The translations under genes were made by a program, and so were the position numbers. Below, one piece after another: positions 1 through 10,302 of a stretch of 64,000 nt of DNA. This stretch comes from Pseudomonas typographi (GTDB lineage Bacteria > Pseudomonadota > Gammaproteobacteria > Pseudomonadales > Pseudomonadaceae), in NCBI RefSeq assembly GCF_014694385.1, contig NZ_JAAOCA010000007.1, positions 124,001 through 188,000 on the forward strand, written 5' to 3'. The first letter of the stretch is position 1. The number at the start of each line of letters is the position of its first letter. Under the pieces are notes generated by a model, which saw nothing but the letters and a program-made list of their open reading frames with translations, was not told where the DNA came from and ran no database searches.

Positions 1-125
1 CCGTCTACTGTAGCGCTGCTTTGCAGCCTTTGCCTGCTTGTGCGCGGGTATTGGCTATCGTTCACACAGTGGCAGGCCTTATACGGCGTGCCGCGACACA
101 TCGCGACGCACATGCGTCAAAAGCG

Positions 126-145
126 CCGGGCCGGCTGCGGCCCGG
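126..145. promoter_or_regulatory. GC-rich hairpin upstream of spuB
   Basis: Perfect 8-bp stem (126-133 with 138-145) around a GCTG loop, 21 bases before the spuB start. There is no T-run, so it is not a simple Rho-independent terminator. Bases 1-125 hold no gene I can support and probably belong to the gap from the preceding gene, which lies outside the window. Similar hairpins occur in the other gaps of this operon. Confidence 0.5.
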
Positions 146-166
146 TAACGACCGCCTGAGGTATTT

Positions 167-1525
167 ATGAGCAGCAACCTCGACCAGCTCACGGATTGGT
201 TGAAAAAACACAAGATCACCGAGGTGGAATGCCTGATCAGCGACCTGACCGGCATCACCCGCGGCAAGATCTCGCCCACCAACAAGTTCATTGCCGAAAA
301 GGGCATGCGCCTGCCCGAGAGTGTGCTGTTGCAGACCGTGACCGGCGACTACGTTGAAGACGATATCTACTACGAATTGCTTGACCCGGCCGATATCGAC
401 ATGTTCTGCCGCCCGGACGAAAGTGCCGTGTTCCTGGTGCCGTGGGCTATCGAGCCCACCGCTCAGGTGATTCACGACACCTACGACAAGCAGGGCAACC
501 CCATCGAACTGTCGCCGCGCAACGTGCTCAAGCGCGTGCTCAAGTTGTACGCCGACCGTGGCTGGCAGCCGATCGTGGCGCCGGAGATGGAGTTCTATCT
601 CACCAAGCGCAGCGACGACCCTGATTACCCATTGCAGCCACCGATCGGCCGCTCGGGGCGCCCGGAAACCGGCCGCCAGTCATTCTCCATCGAGGCGGCG
701 AACGAGTTCGACCCGTTGTTCGAGGATGTGTACGACTGGTGCGAGGCGCAAAACCTCGACCTCGACACGTTGATTCACGAAGACGGCACGGCGCAGATGG
801 AAATCAACTTCCGCCACGGCAGCGCCTTGCACTTGGCCGACCAGATCGTGGTGTTCAAACGCACCATGCGGGAGGCGGCGCTCAAGCACAACGTGGCCGC
901 CACCTTTATGGCCAAGCCAATGACTGGCGAACCCGGCAGTGCCATGCACCTGCACCAGAGCATCGTCGACCTTGAAACCGGCAAGAACATCTTCTCCAGC
1001 GAAGACGGCACCATGAGCCAGCTGTTCCTCAACCATGTGGGCGGTCTGCAAAAGTTCATTCCCGAGGCGTTGCCGTTGTTCGCGCCCAATGTGAACTCGT
1101 TCCGCCGGTTTTTGCCCGACACCTCGGCGCCGGTGAATGTGGAATGGGGCGTGGAAAACCGCACCGTCGGCCTGCGTGTGCCAGACGCCACCCCGCAGAA
1201 CCGGCGGGTGGAGAACCGCCTGCCGGGCGCCGATGCCAACCCTTACCTGGCCATCGCCGCCAGCCTGCTGTGTGGGTTCATCGGCATGGTCGAGGGTATC
1301 AACCCCAGTGCGCCGGTGCATGGGCGCGGCTATGAGCGGCGCAACCTGCGCCTGCCCCTGACCATCGAGGATGCGCTGGAGCGCATGGAAAACTGCCGCA
1401 CCCTGGAGCAATACCTGGGCAAAAAATTCATCGTCGGTTACGTGGCGGTCAAGCGGGCCGAGCATGAAAACTTCAAGCGCGTGATCAGTTCGTGGGAACG
1501 AGAGTTCCTGCTGTTCGCGGTCTGA
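167..1525 (+). CDS. spuB: gamma-glutamylputrescine synthetase (glutamine synthetase family, SpuB/PuuA type)
   Basis: 452 aa. Cytosolic ATP-dependent ligase of the glutamine synthetase superfamily that joins glutamate to the amino group of putrescine or another polyamine, the first step of the gamma-glutamylation route. The C-terminal catalytic domain carries the conserved segment AKPMTGEPGSAMHLHQS near residues 249-265 and NRTVGLRVP further on. The length equals that of PA0298 SpuB. The ATG at 167 follows a GAGG element. The order with spuC and the spuDEFGH transporter is that of the Pseudomonas spu operon, which supports a polyamine substrate over ammonium assimilation. The paralogue SpuI is not in the window. 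Confidence 0.92.
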   Translation: MSSNLDQLTDWLKKHKITEVECLISDLTGITRGKISPTNKFIAEKGMRLPESVLLQTVTGDYVEDDIYYELLDPADIDMFCRPDESAVFLVPWAIEPTAQVIHDTYDKQGNPIELSPRNVLKRVLKLYADRGWQPIVAPEMEFYLTKRSDDPDYPLQPPIGRSGRPETGRQSFSIEAANEFDPLFEDVYDWCEAQNLDLDTLIHEDGTAQMEINFRHGSALHLADQIVVFKRTMREAALKHNVAATFMAKPMTGEPGSAMHLHQSIVDLETGKNIFSSEDGTMSQLFLNHVGGLQKFIPEALPLFAPNVNSFRRFLPDTSAPVNVEWGVENRTVGLRVPDATPQNRRVENRLPGADANPYLAIAASLLCGFIGMVEGINPSAPVHGRGYERRNLRLPLTIEDALERMENCRTLEQYLGKKFIVGYVAVKRAEHENFKRVISSWEREFLLFAV

Positions 1526-1531
1526 TCGAGC

Positions 1532-1550
1532 CCGGCCCGGCGCGGGCCGG
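1532..1550. promoter_or_regulatory. hairpin in the spuB-spuC gap
   Basis: Stem of 7 bp (1532-1538 with 1544-1550) and a 5-base loop between the spuB stop and the spuC Shine-Dalgarno sequence (AGGAGAGAG, about 1557-1565). No T-run follows. It probably affects message stability and is unlikely to terminate transcription. Confidence 0.45.
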
Positions 1551-1567
1551 CAGAACAGGAGAGAGCA

Positions 1568-2932
1568 ATGAGCAACAACAACCCGCAAACCCTGCAATGG
1601 CAAACTTTAAGCGGTGACCACCACCTGGCGCCTTTCAGCGACTACAAGCAGCTGAAGGAGCAAGGCCCACGGATCATCACCAAAGCCAAGGGCGTATACC
1701 TGTGGGATAGCGAAGGCCAGCAGATCCTCGACGGCATGGCCGGCCTGTGGTGCGTGGCGGTCGGCTATGGCCGTGAGGAATTGGTGCAGGCCGCCGCCCG
1801 GCAAATGCGCGAGCTGCCTTATTACAACCTGTTCTTCCAAACCGCCCACCCGCCCGCGCTGGAACTGGCCAAAGCGGTGGCCGATGTGGCGCCCGCCGGC
1901 ATGAGCCATGTGTTCTTCACAGGCTCCGGCTCCGAAGGCAACGATACCGTGCTGCGCTTGGTCCGGCATTATTGGGCACTCAAAGGCAAGCCCGGGAAAA
2001 AGACCATCATCGGCCGTGTCAACGGCTACCACGGCTCTACCGTGGCCGCCGCCAGTATGGGTGGCATGGCGTTCATGCACGAGCAGGGCGGCCTGCCGAT
2101 CCCCGGCATCGTACACATTGCGCAACCTTATTGGTTTGGCGAAGGGGGCGACATGGCCCCCGATGAATTCGGTGTGTGGGCTGCCGACCAACTCGAAAAG
2201 AAAATCCTTGAAGTCGGTGAAGACAACGTTGCTGCTTTCATTGCCGAACCCATTCAGGGCGCCGGTGGCGTGATCATCCCACCCGCCACCTACTGGCCCA
2301 GGATCAAACAGATCCTCGACCGCTACGACATCCTCTTCGTCGCCGACGAGGTGATCTGCGGTTTCGGCCGCACGGGCGAGTGGTTCGGTAGCGACTATTA
2401 CGGCCTGGTGCCAGACCTGATGACCATCGCCAAAGGCTTGACCTCCGGGTACATCCCCATGGGCGGGGTAATAGTGCGCGACGAAATCGTCAACGTGATC
2501 AACGAAGGCGGCGATTTCAACCACGGGTTTACCTATTCCGGGCACCCGGTGGCGGCGGCGGTAGGGTTGGCAAACCTGCGCATTTTGCAGGAAGAAAAAA
2601 TCCTCGAACGTGTGCGTAGCGAAACGGCACCGTATTTGCAAAAGCGTTTACGCGAACTGGCCGACCACCCGTTGGTGGGCGAAGTTCGAGGGTTGGGAAT
2701 GCTCGGAGCGATAGAGCTGGTGAAAAACAAAGCCACCCGCGAGCGTTACGTGGGGCAGGGCGTGGGCATGGTCTGCCGGCAGTTCTGTTTCGACAATGGC
2801 CTGATCATGCGAGCCGTGGGCGACACCATGATCATTGCCCCACCCTTGGTGATCAGTGCCAGTGAAATCGACGAGTTGGTGAGCAAGGCACGCAAATGCC
2901 TGGACCTGACCCTTAATGCGCTCAATGGCTAA
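1568..2932 (+). CDS. spuC: putrescine (polyamine):pyruvate aminotransferase
   Basis: 454 aa. PLP-dependent class III aminotransferase. SpuC transfers the amino group of putrescine, cadaverine or related diamines to pyruvate, giving 4-aminobutyraldehyde and alanine. Visible family features are the [10 protein letters not shown] phosphate-binding segment, [12 protein letters not shown] with the PLP-contacting Asp, and the Schiff-base lysine in [10 protein letters not shown] (about Lys289). The start follows a strong AGGAG sequence 42 bases after spuB, so the two are almost certainly co-transcribed. Confidence 0.92.
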   Translation: MSNNNPQTLQWQTLSGDHHLAPFSDYKQLKEQGPRIITKAKGVYLWDSEGQQILDGMAGLWCVAVGYGREELVQAAARQMRELPYYNLFFQTAHPPALELAKAVADVAPAGMSHVFFTGSGSEGNDTVLRLVRHYWALKGKPGKKTIIGRVNGYHGSTVAAASMGGMAFMHEQGGLPIPGIVHIAQPYWFGEGGDMAPDEFGVWAADQLEKKILEVGEDNVAAFIAEPIQGAGGVIIPPATYWPRIKQILDRYDILFVADEVICGFGRTGEWFGSDYYGLVPDLMTIAKGLTSGYIPMGGVIVRDEIVNVINEGGDFNHGFTYSGHPVAAAVGLANLRILQEEKILERVRSETAPYLQKRLRELADHPLVGEVRGLGMLGAIELVKNKATRERYVGQGVGMVCRQFCFDNGLIMRAVGDTMIIAPPLVISASEIDELVSKARKCLDLTLNALNG

Positions 2933-2960
2933 TGCTAGGCTGTGCGGCGCTGCCGGCAAG

Positions 2961-2991
2961 GGGCATCGCCAGGCGGAACCCGGCGGTGCCC
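2961..2991. promoter_or_regulatory. hairpin in the spuC-spuD gap
   Basis: Stem of 10 bp with one G-U wobble (2961-2970 with 2982-2991) and an 11-base loop, in the 130-base gap between spuC and spuD. There is no T-rich tail. Placed before a highly expressed binding-protein gene, it may protect or process the downstream message. Confidence 0.5.
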
Positions 2992-3062
2992 TTGAACCGC
3001 GCAGGTGCAAGGGAAAGCACGCCACAAGGCGAACGGATAAACATCATTTTGGAGCACTACGC

Positions 3063-4160
3063 ATGAAGAAGTTGGGCAAGTCGCTGCTCGCCATGGGCTT
3101 GTTGGGCGCCATGGCAGGGGCCGTTCAGGCCGATGACAAGGTTTTGCACGTGTACAACTGGTCCGACTACATCGCCCCGGATACCGTGAAAAAGTTCGAA
3201 GACCAAACCGGCATCAAGGTTATCTACGACGTTTACGACAGCAACGAAACCCTTGAAGCCAAGATGCTCGCGGGTAAGTCGGGTTACGACATCGTAGTGC
3301 CGTCGAATAACTTCCTGGCTAAGCAGATCAAGGCCGGTGTTTACCTGGAACTGGACAAAACCAAGCTGCCGAACTGGAAAAACCTCGATCAAGGCCAACT
3401 CAAGGCGGTGGGTGACGCCAGCGACAAGGGCAATACCCATGCATTCCCCTACATGTGGGGCTCGATCGGCATCGGCTATAACCCTGACAAGGTCAAAGCC
3501 GCGCTGGGTATAGACAAGATCGACTCCTGGGACGTGCTGTTCAAGCCCGAGAACATCGCCAAGCTCAAGGGGTGCGGGGTAAGCTTCCTCGACTCGCCGA
3601 CCGAGATGTTGCCGGTGGCGTTGCATTACCTGGGCCTGCCGACCGATACCCAGAAGAAGGAAGACATCGATAAGGCCGAGGCGCTATTCCTGAAAGTTCG
3701 CCCGAGCGTTACCTACTTCCACTCCTCCAAGTACATCTCGGACCTGGCCAACGGCAACATCTGCGTGGCCGTGGGTTATTCGGGCGACGTGTACCAAGCC
3801 AAGTCGCGCGCCGAAGAGGCTGGTGGCAAGGTCAAGGTTAATTACGTGATTCCGAAGGAAGGCGCCGGCAGCTTCTATGACATGGTGGCGATCCCGAAAG
3901 ACGCCGACAACGTAGAAGGCGCCTACAAATGGATGAATTTCATCCTGCAACCGGAAATCATGGCCGAGATCACCAACGCGGTGCGCTTCCCGAACATCAA
4001 TAACGAAGCCACGCCACTGGTAGACAAAGACATCACGTCCGACCCGGGCATTTACCCACCGGCCGAGGTGAAAGCCAAGCTGTACGCCATCGCCGACCTG
4101 CCGGCGCCTACCCTGCGGCTCATGACCCGCAGCTGGACCAAAATCAAGTCGGGTAAATAA
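3063..4160 (+). CDS. spuD: polyamine ABC transporter, periplasmic binding protein (putrescine type)
   Basis: 365 aa. Extracellular solute-binding protein of the PotD/PotF family that delivers polyamine to the SpuFGH importer. The Sec signal peptide [19 protein letters not shown] is followed by AVQA and cleavage before [10 protein letters not shown]. The motif [11 protein letters not shown] is typical. The ATG at 3063 is preferred over an in-frame upstream ATG because it follows TTTGGAG and starts the signal peptide. In P. aeruginosa SpuD prefers putrescine; the ligand here is inferred from position and family. Confidence 0.92.
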   Translation: MKKLGKSLLAMGLLGAMAGAVQADDKVLHVYNWSDYIAPDTVKKFEDQTGIKVIYDVYDSNETLEAKMLAGKSGYDIVVPSNNFLAKQIKAGVYLELDKTKLPNWKNLDQGQLKAVGDASDKGNTHAFPYMWGSIGIGYNPDKVKAALGIDKIDSWDVLFKPENIAKLKGCGVSFLDSPTEMLPVALHYLGLPTDTQKKEDIDKAEALFLKVRPSVTYFHSSKYISDLANGNICVAVGYSGDVYQAKSRAEEAGGKVKVNYVIPKEGAGSFYDMVAIPKDADNVEGAYKWMNFILQPEIMAEITNAVRFPNINNEATPLVDKDITSDPGIYPPAEVKAKLYAIADLPAPTLRLMTRSWTKIKSGK

Positions 4161-4174
4161 CGGCCTTGCGGGCC

Positions 4175-4225
4175 CCGGCCGCCGGCGTTCGCCGCGGCCG
4201 GTACGGCTGAAACACATTTTTTTTT
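4175..4225 (+). promoter_or_regulatory. long hairpin plus T9 tract between spuD and spuE
   Basis: Almost perfect 12-bp stem (4175-4181 with 4195-4201; 4183-4187 with 4190-4194; one bulged C at 4182). A run of nine T follows at 4217-4225, fifteen bases after the stem. The distance is too large for a classic intrinsic terminator. The arrangement could give partial termination or a processing site that lowers expression of the genes after spuD. Confidence 0.5.
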
Positions 4226-4248
4226 GCACGGCCGGTCAACACAGGTAA

Positions 4249-5412
<1,164 letters not shown>

Positions 5413-5419
5413 ACACGCT

Positions 5420-5442
5420 GCGCCCACCGCTGGGGTGGGCGC
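5420..5442. promoter_or_regulatory. hairpin in the spuE-spuF gap
   Basis: Perfect 9-bp stem (5420-5428 with 5434-5442) and a 5-base loop. There is no T-run. It sits 27 bases before the spuF start, at the junction where expression would drop from binding protein to membrane components. Confidence 0.5.
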
Positions 5443-5469
5443 GCTGAACCATTGTTGGGAGTTTCGTGA

Positions 5470-6612
5470 ATGGCCGTTGCCTCCAGTGCCCATAAGAAAG
5501 CCCTCGAAGGCAGCCAGCAACCCAAGCAGGTGCTGGTGAAGATCGATCGGGTGACGAAAAAGTTCGACGAGACGATTGCGGTGGACGATGTGTCGCTGCA
5601 AATCAACAAAGGGGAAATCTTCGCCTTGCTCGGGGGCTCCGGATCGGGAAAATCCACCTTGTTGCGTATGCTGGCCGGCTTCGAACGGCCGACCGAAGGG
5701 CGGATTTTTCTCGATGGCGTAGACATTACCGACCTGCCGCCCTACGAGCGGCCGATCAACATGATGTTCCAATCCTACGCACTGTTCCCGCACATGACCG
5801 TGGCGCAGAACATCGCTTTCGGCCTGAAGCAAGACAAAATGCCCGGCGCCGAAATCGATGCCCGTGTGGCCGAAATGCTCAAACTGGTGCACATGAGCCA
5901 GTACGCCAAGCGAAAGCCGCACCAGCTCTCCGGCGGCCAGCGCCAGCGGGTGGCGCTGGCGCGCTCGCTGGCCAAGCGGCCCAAGTTGCTGCTGCTTGAC
6001 GAGCCCATGGGCGCACTGGACAAGAAACTACGCTCGGAAATGCAACTGGAGTTGGTGCAAATTATCGAGCGCGTGGGCGTGACCTGCGTGATGGTGACCC
6101 ACGACCAAGAAGAAGCCATGACCATGGCTCAGCGCATCGCCATCATGCACTTGGGGTGGATCGCCCAGATCGGCAGCCCCGTGGACATTTATGAAACACC
6201 CACCAGCCGCCTGGTGTGTGAGTTCATCGGTAACGTCAACCTGTTCGACGGGCAAGTGGTCGAGGACATGGAAGGCTATGCGCTGATCGCCACCCCTGAA
6301 CTGGAGAGGCCGATCTACGTAGGCCATGGTGTGACCACCGCCGCCGAAGACAAGAACGTGACCTACGCGCTGCGCCCGGAAAAACTGCTGGTGACCACCG
6401 AGCAGCCAGCCGCCGAATATAACTGGGCGCGCGGCACCGTGCACGACATCGCCTACCTGGGCGGCCACTCGGTGTTCTACGTAAAGCTTACCGGTGGCAA
6501 GGTCGTACAATCGTTCGTAGCTAACGCCGAGCGCCGTGGCGCGCGGCCAACCTGGGACGACGAAGTCTTCGTGTGGTGGGAAGACGACAGCGGGGTGGTA
6601 CTGCGCTCATGA
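5470..6612 (+). CDS. spuF: polyamine ABC transporter, ATP-binding protein
   Basis: 380 aa, PotA/PotG type. Cytosolic ATPase of the polyamine importer. Walker A GGSGSGKS at residues 55-62, ABC signature LSGGQRQRVALARSLA, Walker B LLLLDEPMGALD, and a C-terminal TOBE-like regulatory domain (about residues 280-375) as in the family. It ends in an ATGA overlap with spuG, indicating translational coupling. Confidence 0.93.
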   Translation: MAVASSAHKKALEGSQQPKQVLVKIDRVTKKFDETIAVDDVSLQINKGEIFALLGGSGSGKSTLLRMLAGFERPTEGRIFLDGVDITDLPPYERPINMMFQSYALFPHMTVAQNIAFGLKQDKMPGAEIDARVAEMLKLVHMSQYAKRKPHQLSGGQRQRVALARSLAKRPKLLLLDEPMGALDKKLRSEMQLELVQIIERVGVTCVMVTHDQEEAMTMAQRIAIMHLGWIAQIGSPVDIYETPTSRLVCEFIGNVNLFDGQVVEDMEGYALIATPELERPIYVGHGVTTAAEDKNVTYALRPEKLLVTTEQPAAEYNWARGTVHDIAYLGGHSVFYVKLTGGKVVQSFVANAERRGARPTWDDEVFVWWEDDSGVVLRS

Positions 6613-7517
6613 AAACCAGCAAACTCAAGCGCTACTTGCCCGGCGGCCGGCAGGCGGTGATCGGCATCCCGTTCCTGTGGTTGTTCCTGTTCTTCATGCT
6701 GCCGTTCTTCATCGTGCTGAAAATCAGCTTCGCTGAAGCGGACGTGGCCATCCCCCCGTACACCGACCTGGTTCAATTCGCCGAGGACAAGATCGACATT
6801 GCCTTGAACCTCGCCAACTACCTGCTGCTGGGCGACGACGACCTGTATTTCGCCGCCTATTTCGGCTCGGTGAAGATGGCCTTCATCAGCACCTTGCTAT
6901 GCCTGTTGATTGGCTACCCGATGGCCTACGCGATTTCCGTGGCCAAAAAGGAAACCCAGACCGTGCTGTTGTTGCTGATCATGATGCCGACCTGGACGGC
7001 GATCCTGATCCGTGTGTATGCGTGGATGGGCATCCTCAGCAACAACGGTTTGCTCAACGGCTTCTTGCAGTTCATTGGCGTGATCGACCAACCGCTGCAG
7101 ATTCTTAACACTAACCTGGCGGTGTACATCGGTATCGTCTATTCCTACCTGCCGTTCATGATCCTGCCGCTGTTCGCCAACTTGGTCAAACATGACCAAA
7201 GCCTGTTGGAGGCCTCGTCTGACCTCGGCTCCAGCCGCTTCAACAGCTTCTGGAAAATCACCGTGCCGCTGTCTAAAAACGGCATCATCGCCGGTTGCAT
7301 GTTGGTGTTCATCCCGGTGGTGGGCGAGTTCGTGATCCCTGAACTGCTCGGCGGGCCGGAAACCTTGATGATTGGTAAGGTGCTCTGGCAAGAGTTCTTC
7401 AATAACCGTGACTGGCCAGTGGCCTCTGCCCTGGCGGTGGTGATGCTGGCGATCTTGATTGTGCCGATCGTGCTGTTCAACCGTAGCCAGGCCAAGGAAT
7501 TGGAGGGCAGGGCATGA
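6609..7517 (+). CDS. spuG: polyamine ABC transporter, permease 1
   Basis: 302 aa, PotB/PotH family inner-membrane permease with six predicted hydrophobic segments, beginning with PFLWLFLFFMLPFFIVL. The EAA-type loop that contacts the ATPase is seen around EASSDLGSSRFNSFWKITVP. The ATG at 6609 overlaps the spuF stop codon; the four-base overlap supports this start over upstream GTG options. Confidence 0.92.
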   Translation: MKTSKLKRYLPGGRQAVIGIPFLWLFLFFMLPFFIVLKISFAEADVAIPPYTDLVQFAEDKIDIALNLANYLLLGDDDLYFAAYFGSVKMAFISTLLCLLIGYPMAYAISVAKKETQTVLLLLIMMPTWTAILIRVYAWMGILSNNGLLNGFLQFIGVIDQPLQILNTNLAVYIGIVYSYLPFMILPLFANLVKHDQSLLEASSDLGSSRFNSFWKITVPLSKNGIIAGCMLVFIPVVGEFVIPELLGGPETLMIGKVLWQEFFNNRDWPVASALAVVMLAILIVPIVLFNRSQAKELEGRA

Positions 7518-8407
7518 AGACCGGCTTTCGTTTTTCGACCTTCATGCTGTGGGCGGGGTTGATCTTCATCTACGCGCCAATGGTCATCCTGGTGATCTAC
7601 TCGTTCAACGCCTCGCGCTTGGTGACGGTATGGGGCGGCTGGTCGGTGAACTGGTACATCGCCCTGCTCGACAACAATCAGCTGATTTCGGCGGTGTTCC
7701 GCTCGCTGGAAATCGCCCTTTATACCGCCGTTGCGGCGGTGGTGCTGGGCACCCTGGCGGCGTTCGTGCTTACCCGCATCACCCGCTTCAAGGGGCGCAC
7801 GTTGTTCGGCGGGCTGGTCACCGCGCCGTTGGTCATGCCCGAGGTGATCACCGGCCTATCGCTGTTGTTGTTGTTCGTGGCCATGGCGCAATTGCTGGGC
7901 TGGCCAGCGGAGCGGGGCATCGTCACGATCTGGATCGCCCATACCACGTTCTGCTCGTCATACGTGGCGGTGGTGGTTTCGGCGCGCCTGCGTGAGTTGG
8001 ACATGTCGATCGAAGAAGCCGCCATGGACCTGGGCGCCCGGCCGTGGAAGGTATTTTTGCTGATCACCATCCCGATGATCGCCCCGTCGCTGGCGGCCGG
8101 CGGCATGATGTCGTTCGCGCTGTCGCTGGATGACCTGGTGCTCGCCAGTTTCGTGTCGGGGCCAGGCTCCACCACGCTACCGATGGAAGTGTTCTCCCAA
8201 GTACGCTTGGGGGTAAAACCCGAGATCAACGCCATCGCCAGCTTGATTCTGCTGGTGGTGTCGTTGTTTACCTTCTTGGTCTGGTTCTTCACCCGCCGCG
8301 CTGAAGTGCGCCGCCGCCGCGCAGTCCAGGCCGCGATCGAGGATGCCGCTGCCAACTCGGGCCAGCCGGACCCACGCCGTGCCGGTTCGCCAGCTACCGT
8401 GGCCTAA
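7514..8407 (+). CDS. spuH: polyamine ABC transporter, permease 2
   Basis: 297 aa, PotC/PotI family permease. Several membrane segments, and the EAA loop EEAAMDLGARPWKVFLLITIP. It overlaps spuG by four bases (ATGA). The C-terminus is charged, with an Arg-rich stretch followed by DAAANSGQPDPRRAG. Last gene of the spu operon, followed within 20 bases by the terminator hairpin. Confidence 0.92.
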   Translation: MKTGFRFSTFMLWAGLIFIYAPMVILVIYSFNASRLVTVWGGWSVNWYIALLDNNQLISAVFRSLEIALYTAVAAVVLGTLAAFVLTRITRFKGRTLFGGLVTAPLVMPEVITGLSLLLLFVAMAQLLGWPAERGIVTIWIAHTTFCSSYVAVVVSARLRELDMSIEEAAMDLGARPWKVFLLITIPMIAPSLAAGGMMSFALSLDDLVLASFVSGPGSTTLPMEVFSQVRLGVKPEINAIASLILLVVSLFTFLVWFFTRRAEVRRRRAVQAAIEDAAANSGQPDPRRAGSPATVA

Positions 8408-8425
8408 TTCTGGCCTTGCCAGCCG

Positions 8426-8474
8426 GGCCCGTGTCACAGAACATCTACCTACGTTCTGTAATGCGGGCCTTTTT
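8426..8474 (+). terminator. Rho-independent terminator of the spu operon
   Basis: Outer stem GGCCCG (8426-8431) with CGGGCC (8464-8469), and an inner stem ACAGAAC (8436-8442) with GTTCTGT (8453-8459). The T-run 8470-8474 follows directly. The last T touches the ATG of the next gene at 8475. Confidence 0.8.
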
Positions 8475-9410
8475 ATGCCAGCCGAATTCCAACACGATGC
8501 CCTGCGTGCCAGCCTGCCGGTGTTGGCGGCCGGGCAGCCGTTGCCGCGCCAGGCGCAGGCGTACCAGCGCTTTTATGGGTTGGACCTGCCGCGCAGTGGC
8601 ATGGCTTTCGAAAGCGGCCTTGGGCTGTACCAAGCGGCCGGCTTCGACCTGGTTGCCCAATACTGGCTGCCGCCTCGGCCACGCGCCACGCTGGTGCTGC
8701 TGCACGGGTTCTACGACCACATGGGGCTGTACCGGCATGTGATCGAATGGGCGCTGGGCCGGGGGTTGGCGGTGCTTTCCTGTGACCTGCCGGGGCATGG
8801 GCTGTCCAGCGGTGCGCGGGCCAGCATTGCGGACTTCGCCCATTACCAAGCCACGCTTCAGGGCCTGCTGGCACAAGCCAGCCGCCTGGGCCTGCCGCAC
8901 CCTTGGCATGTGCTGGGGCAGAGCACCGGAGCCGCCATCGCCATCGACCACGTGCTATACCAAGCCGACAGCCCGTTGGACGGCGAAACCATATTGCTGG
9001 CGCCCTTGGTGCGGCCACGAGCGTGGGGCTGGTCGCAAGTAAGCTATCACGCGCTACGGCCATTCGTGAAAGGCATCGCCCGGCGCTTCAGCGAAAACAG
9101 CAACGACCCGGGCTTTTTGCCGTTTTTACAGGCCGACCCACTGCAACCGCTGCAGTTACCCACTGCCTGGGTGGGTGCATTGGTGAAATGGGTACGCTAC
9201 ATCGAAGCCGCGCCACGTTCGGCACGCAGCCCGCTGATTGTGCAGGGCGAGCAGGACCGAACGGTAGATTGGCGGCACAACCTCAAGGTGCTCGACGGCA
9301 AGTTCGCTGCGCCGCGCCTGTTGCGCCTGCCGCAGGCCCGGCACCATTTGGCCAATGAGCTGCCGGCACTGCGCAGCGAGTATTTCAGCTTTTTAGAGCA
9401 GTACCTGTAA
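8475..9410 (+). CDS. alpha/beta hydrolase, monoacylglycerol-lipase-like
   Basis: 311 aa. Serine hydrolase fold: oxyanion region LLHGFYDHMGLY, nucleophile elbow GQSTGAA, and a late His in PQARHHLANE. It resembles the lysophospholipase/monoacylglycerol lipase (PldB-like) family; the substrate is unknown. The ATG at 8475 directly abuts the T-run of the preceding terminator and has no Shine-Dalgarno sequence, so the true start may be further downstream or the gene may rely on read-through. It converges on the DUF2059 gene. Confidence 0.75.
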   Translation: MPAEFQHDALRASLPVLAAGQPLPRQAQAYQRFYGLDLPRSGMAFESGLGLYQAAGFDLVAQYWLPPRPRATLVLLHGFYDHMGLYRHVIEWALGRGLAVLSCDLPGHGLSSGARASIADFAHYQATLQGLLAQASRLGLPHPWHVLGQSTGAAIAIDHVLYQADSPLDGETILLAPLVRPRAWGWSQVSYHALRPFVKGIARRFSENSNDPGFLPFLQADPLQPLQLPTAWVGALVKWVRYIEAAPRSARSPLIVQGEQDRTVDWRHNLKVLDGKFAAPRLLRLPQARHHLANELPALRSEYFSFLEQYL

Positions 9411-9429
9411 CCGCCCTGGGCGGCGTGTT

Positions 9430-10170
9430 TCAGGGGTTCGCTTGCCCCACTGCCAACCCTGCCTTTACCGCCGCCAGCGCGGCTTGGTAGTACGCCTGCC
9501 CTGGCGGTGATTCGGCGAACGTCACGAAGGCATCGAGCTCTGCATCCGACAGGTCGCGGTACACGTACAGCAAGGTGTTATTCAGGTCGGTGCCAATTTG
9601 CTGCATCAGCCGGGCGCGTTGGTTATCCAGCAGGCTCTGGGTGGAGGCACCGCCTAACAGGCCGGGGATCATCGAGCTCAAACTGTCGGCGGCCACACCG
9701 GCAATGGCCAGGCTTACCTCGGCACCAGCCTCGCGTGCCGGCAGCGCACGGGCGAGGTGGCCGATGAGCAACTGGCGGGTATCGGACGCTTGCACATGGG
9801 GCAGGCCGCCGGCGTTCTTCGCCAATTGATCGGGGCGGGTGGCCAGCAGTTCGGCCGCCACCACCTTACGGCCCAGCGGTGACTGAAAAAACGCCAAGGC
9901 CGGCTGTGGGTCCGCCAGGCTCTGCCGCAGCCGGGCTTCGGCGCGTTGGTCGATCGCTTGGGGGGCGAAACGCTGGTTGCTGTTATTCACCAGGGCCTGG
10001 AACACGGCCGGCGGCAGGCTATTTTGGTAGCGTTGCTGGGCGGCTTTGAGGGCGTCGTTGAAATGCGCTCGCTGGTCGGGCCAGCCCGCAGCCTTATACA
10101 ACTGATCGTGAATGTCTGCCCAAGCCGGCATGGCGCAGCACATCAGCAGTAGAAAAAAAAAGCGACGCAT
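9430..10170 (-). CDS. DUF2059 domain protein, exported
   Basis: 246 aa. Signal peptide MRRFFFLLLMCCAMPAWA with cleavage before DIHDQLYK. The C-terminal part (FVTFAESPPGQAYYQA) matches the DUF2059 pattern, a periplasmic helical family without known function. The start is the ATG at 10170 because it opens the signal peptide and follows AGGAGTC on the minus strand. A short GC hairpin at 9411-9423 lies between it and the convergent hydrolase. Confidence 0.75.
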   Translation of the reverse strand: MRRFFFLLLMCCAMPAWADIHDQLYKAAGWPDQRAHFNDALKAAQQRYQNSLPPAVFQALVNNSNQRFAPQAIDQRAEARLRQSLADPQPALAFFQSPLGRKVVAAELLATRPDQLAKNAGGLPHVQASDTRQLLIGHLARALPAREAGAEVSLAIAGVAADSLSSMIPGLLGGASTQSLLDNQRARLMQQIGTDLNNTLLYVYRDLSDAELDAFVTFAESPPGQAYYQAALAAVKAGLAVGQANP

Positions 10171-10302
10171 GTAGGACTCCTGTCGGCAGGGCGCTATTGT
10201 CCGGGCGCTGAGCGGCCTTTGTCGAGAGACGAACGCGCACGCCAGGCATTTGCAGCCAAATGGCGCTGTTGGTTTCGGTGGCGGCTGGATACTATGCGCG
10301 CC

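Noticed and set aside
4175..4225. Full terminator between spuD and spuE
   Set aside because: The T9 tract starts 15 bases after the stem, too far for efficient intrinsic termination, and downstream genes need read-through.
9425..9433. GTGTTTCAG near the DUF2059 stop, resembling the ends of the inverted-repeat elements
   Set aside because: Only nine bases agree, no second terminus is nearby, and the position relative to the stop codon differs from the two good copies.
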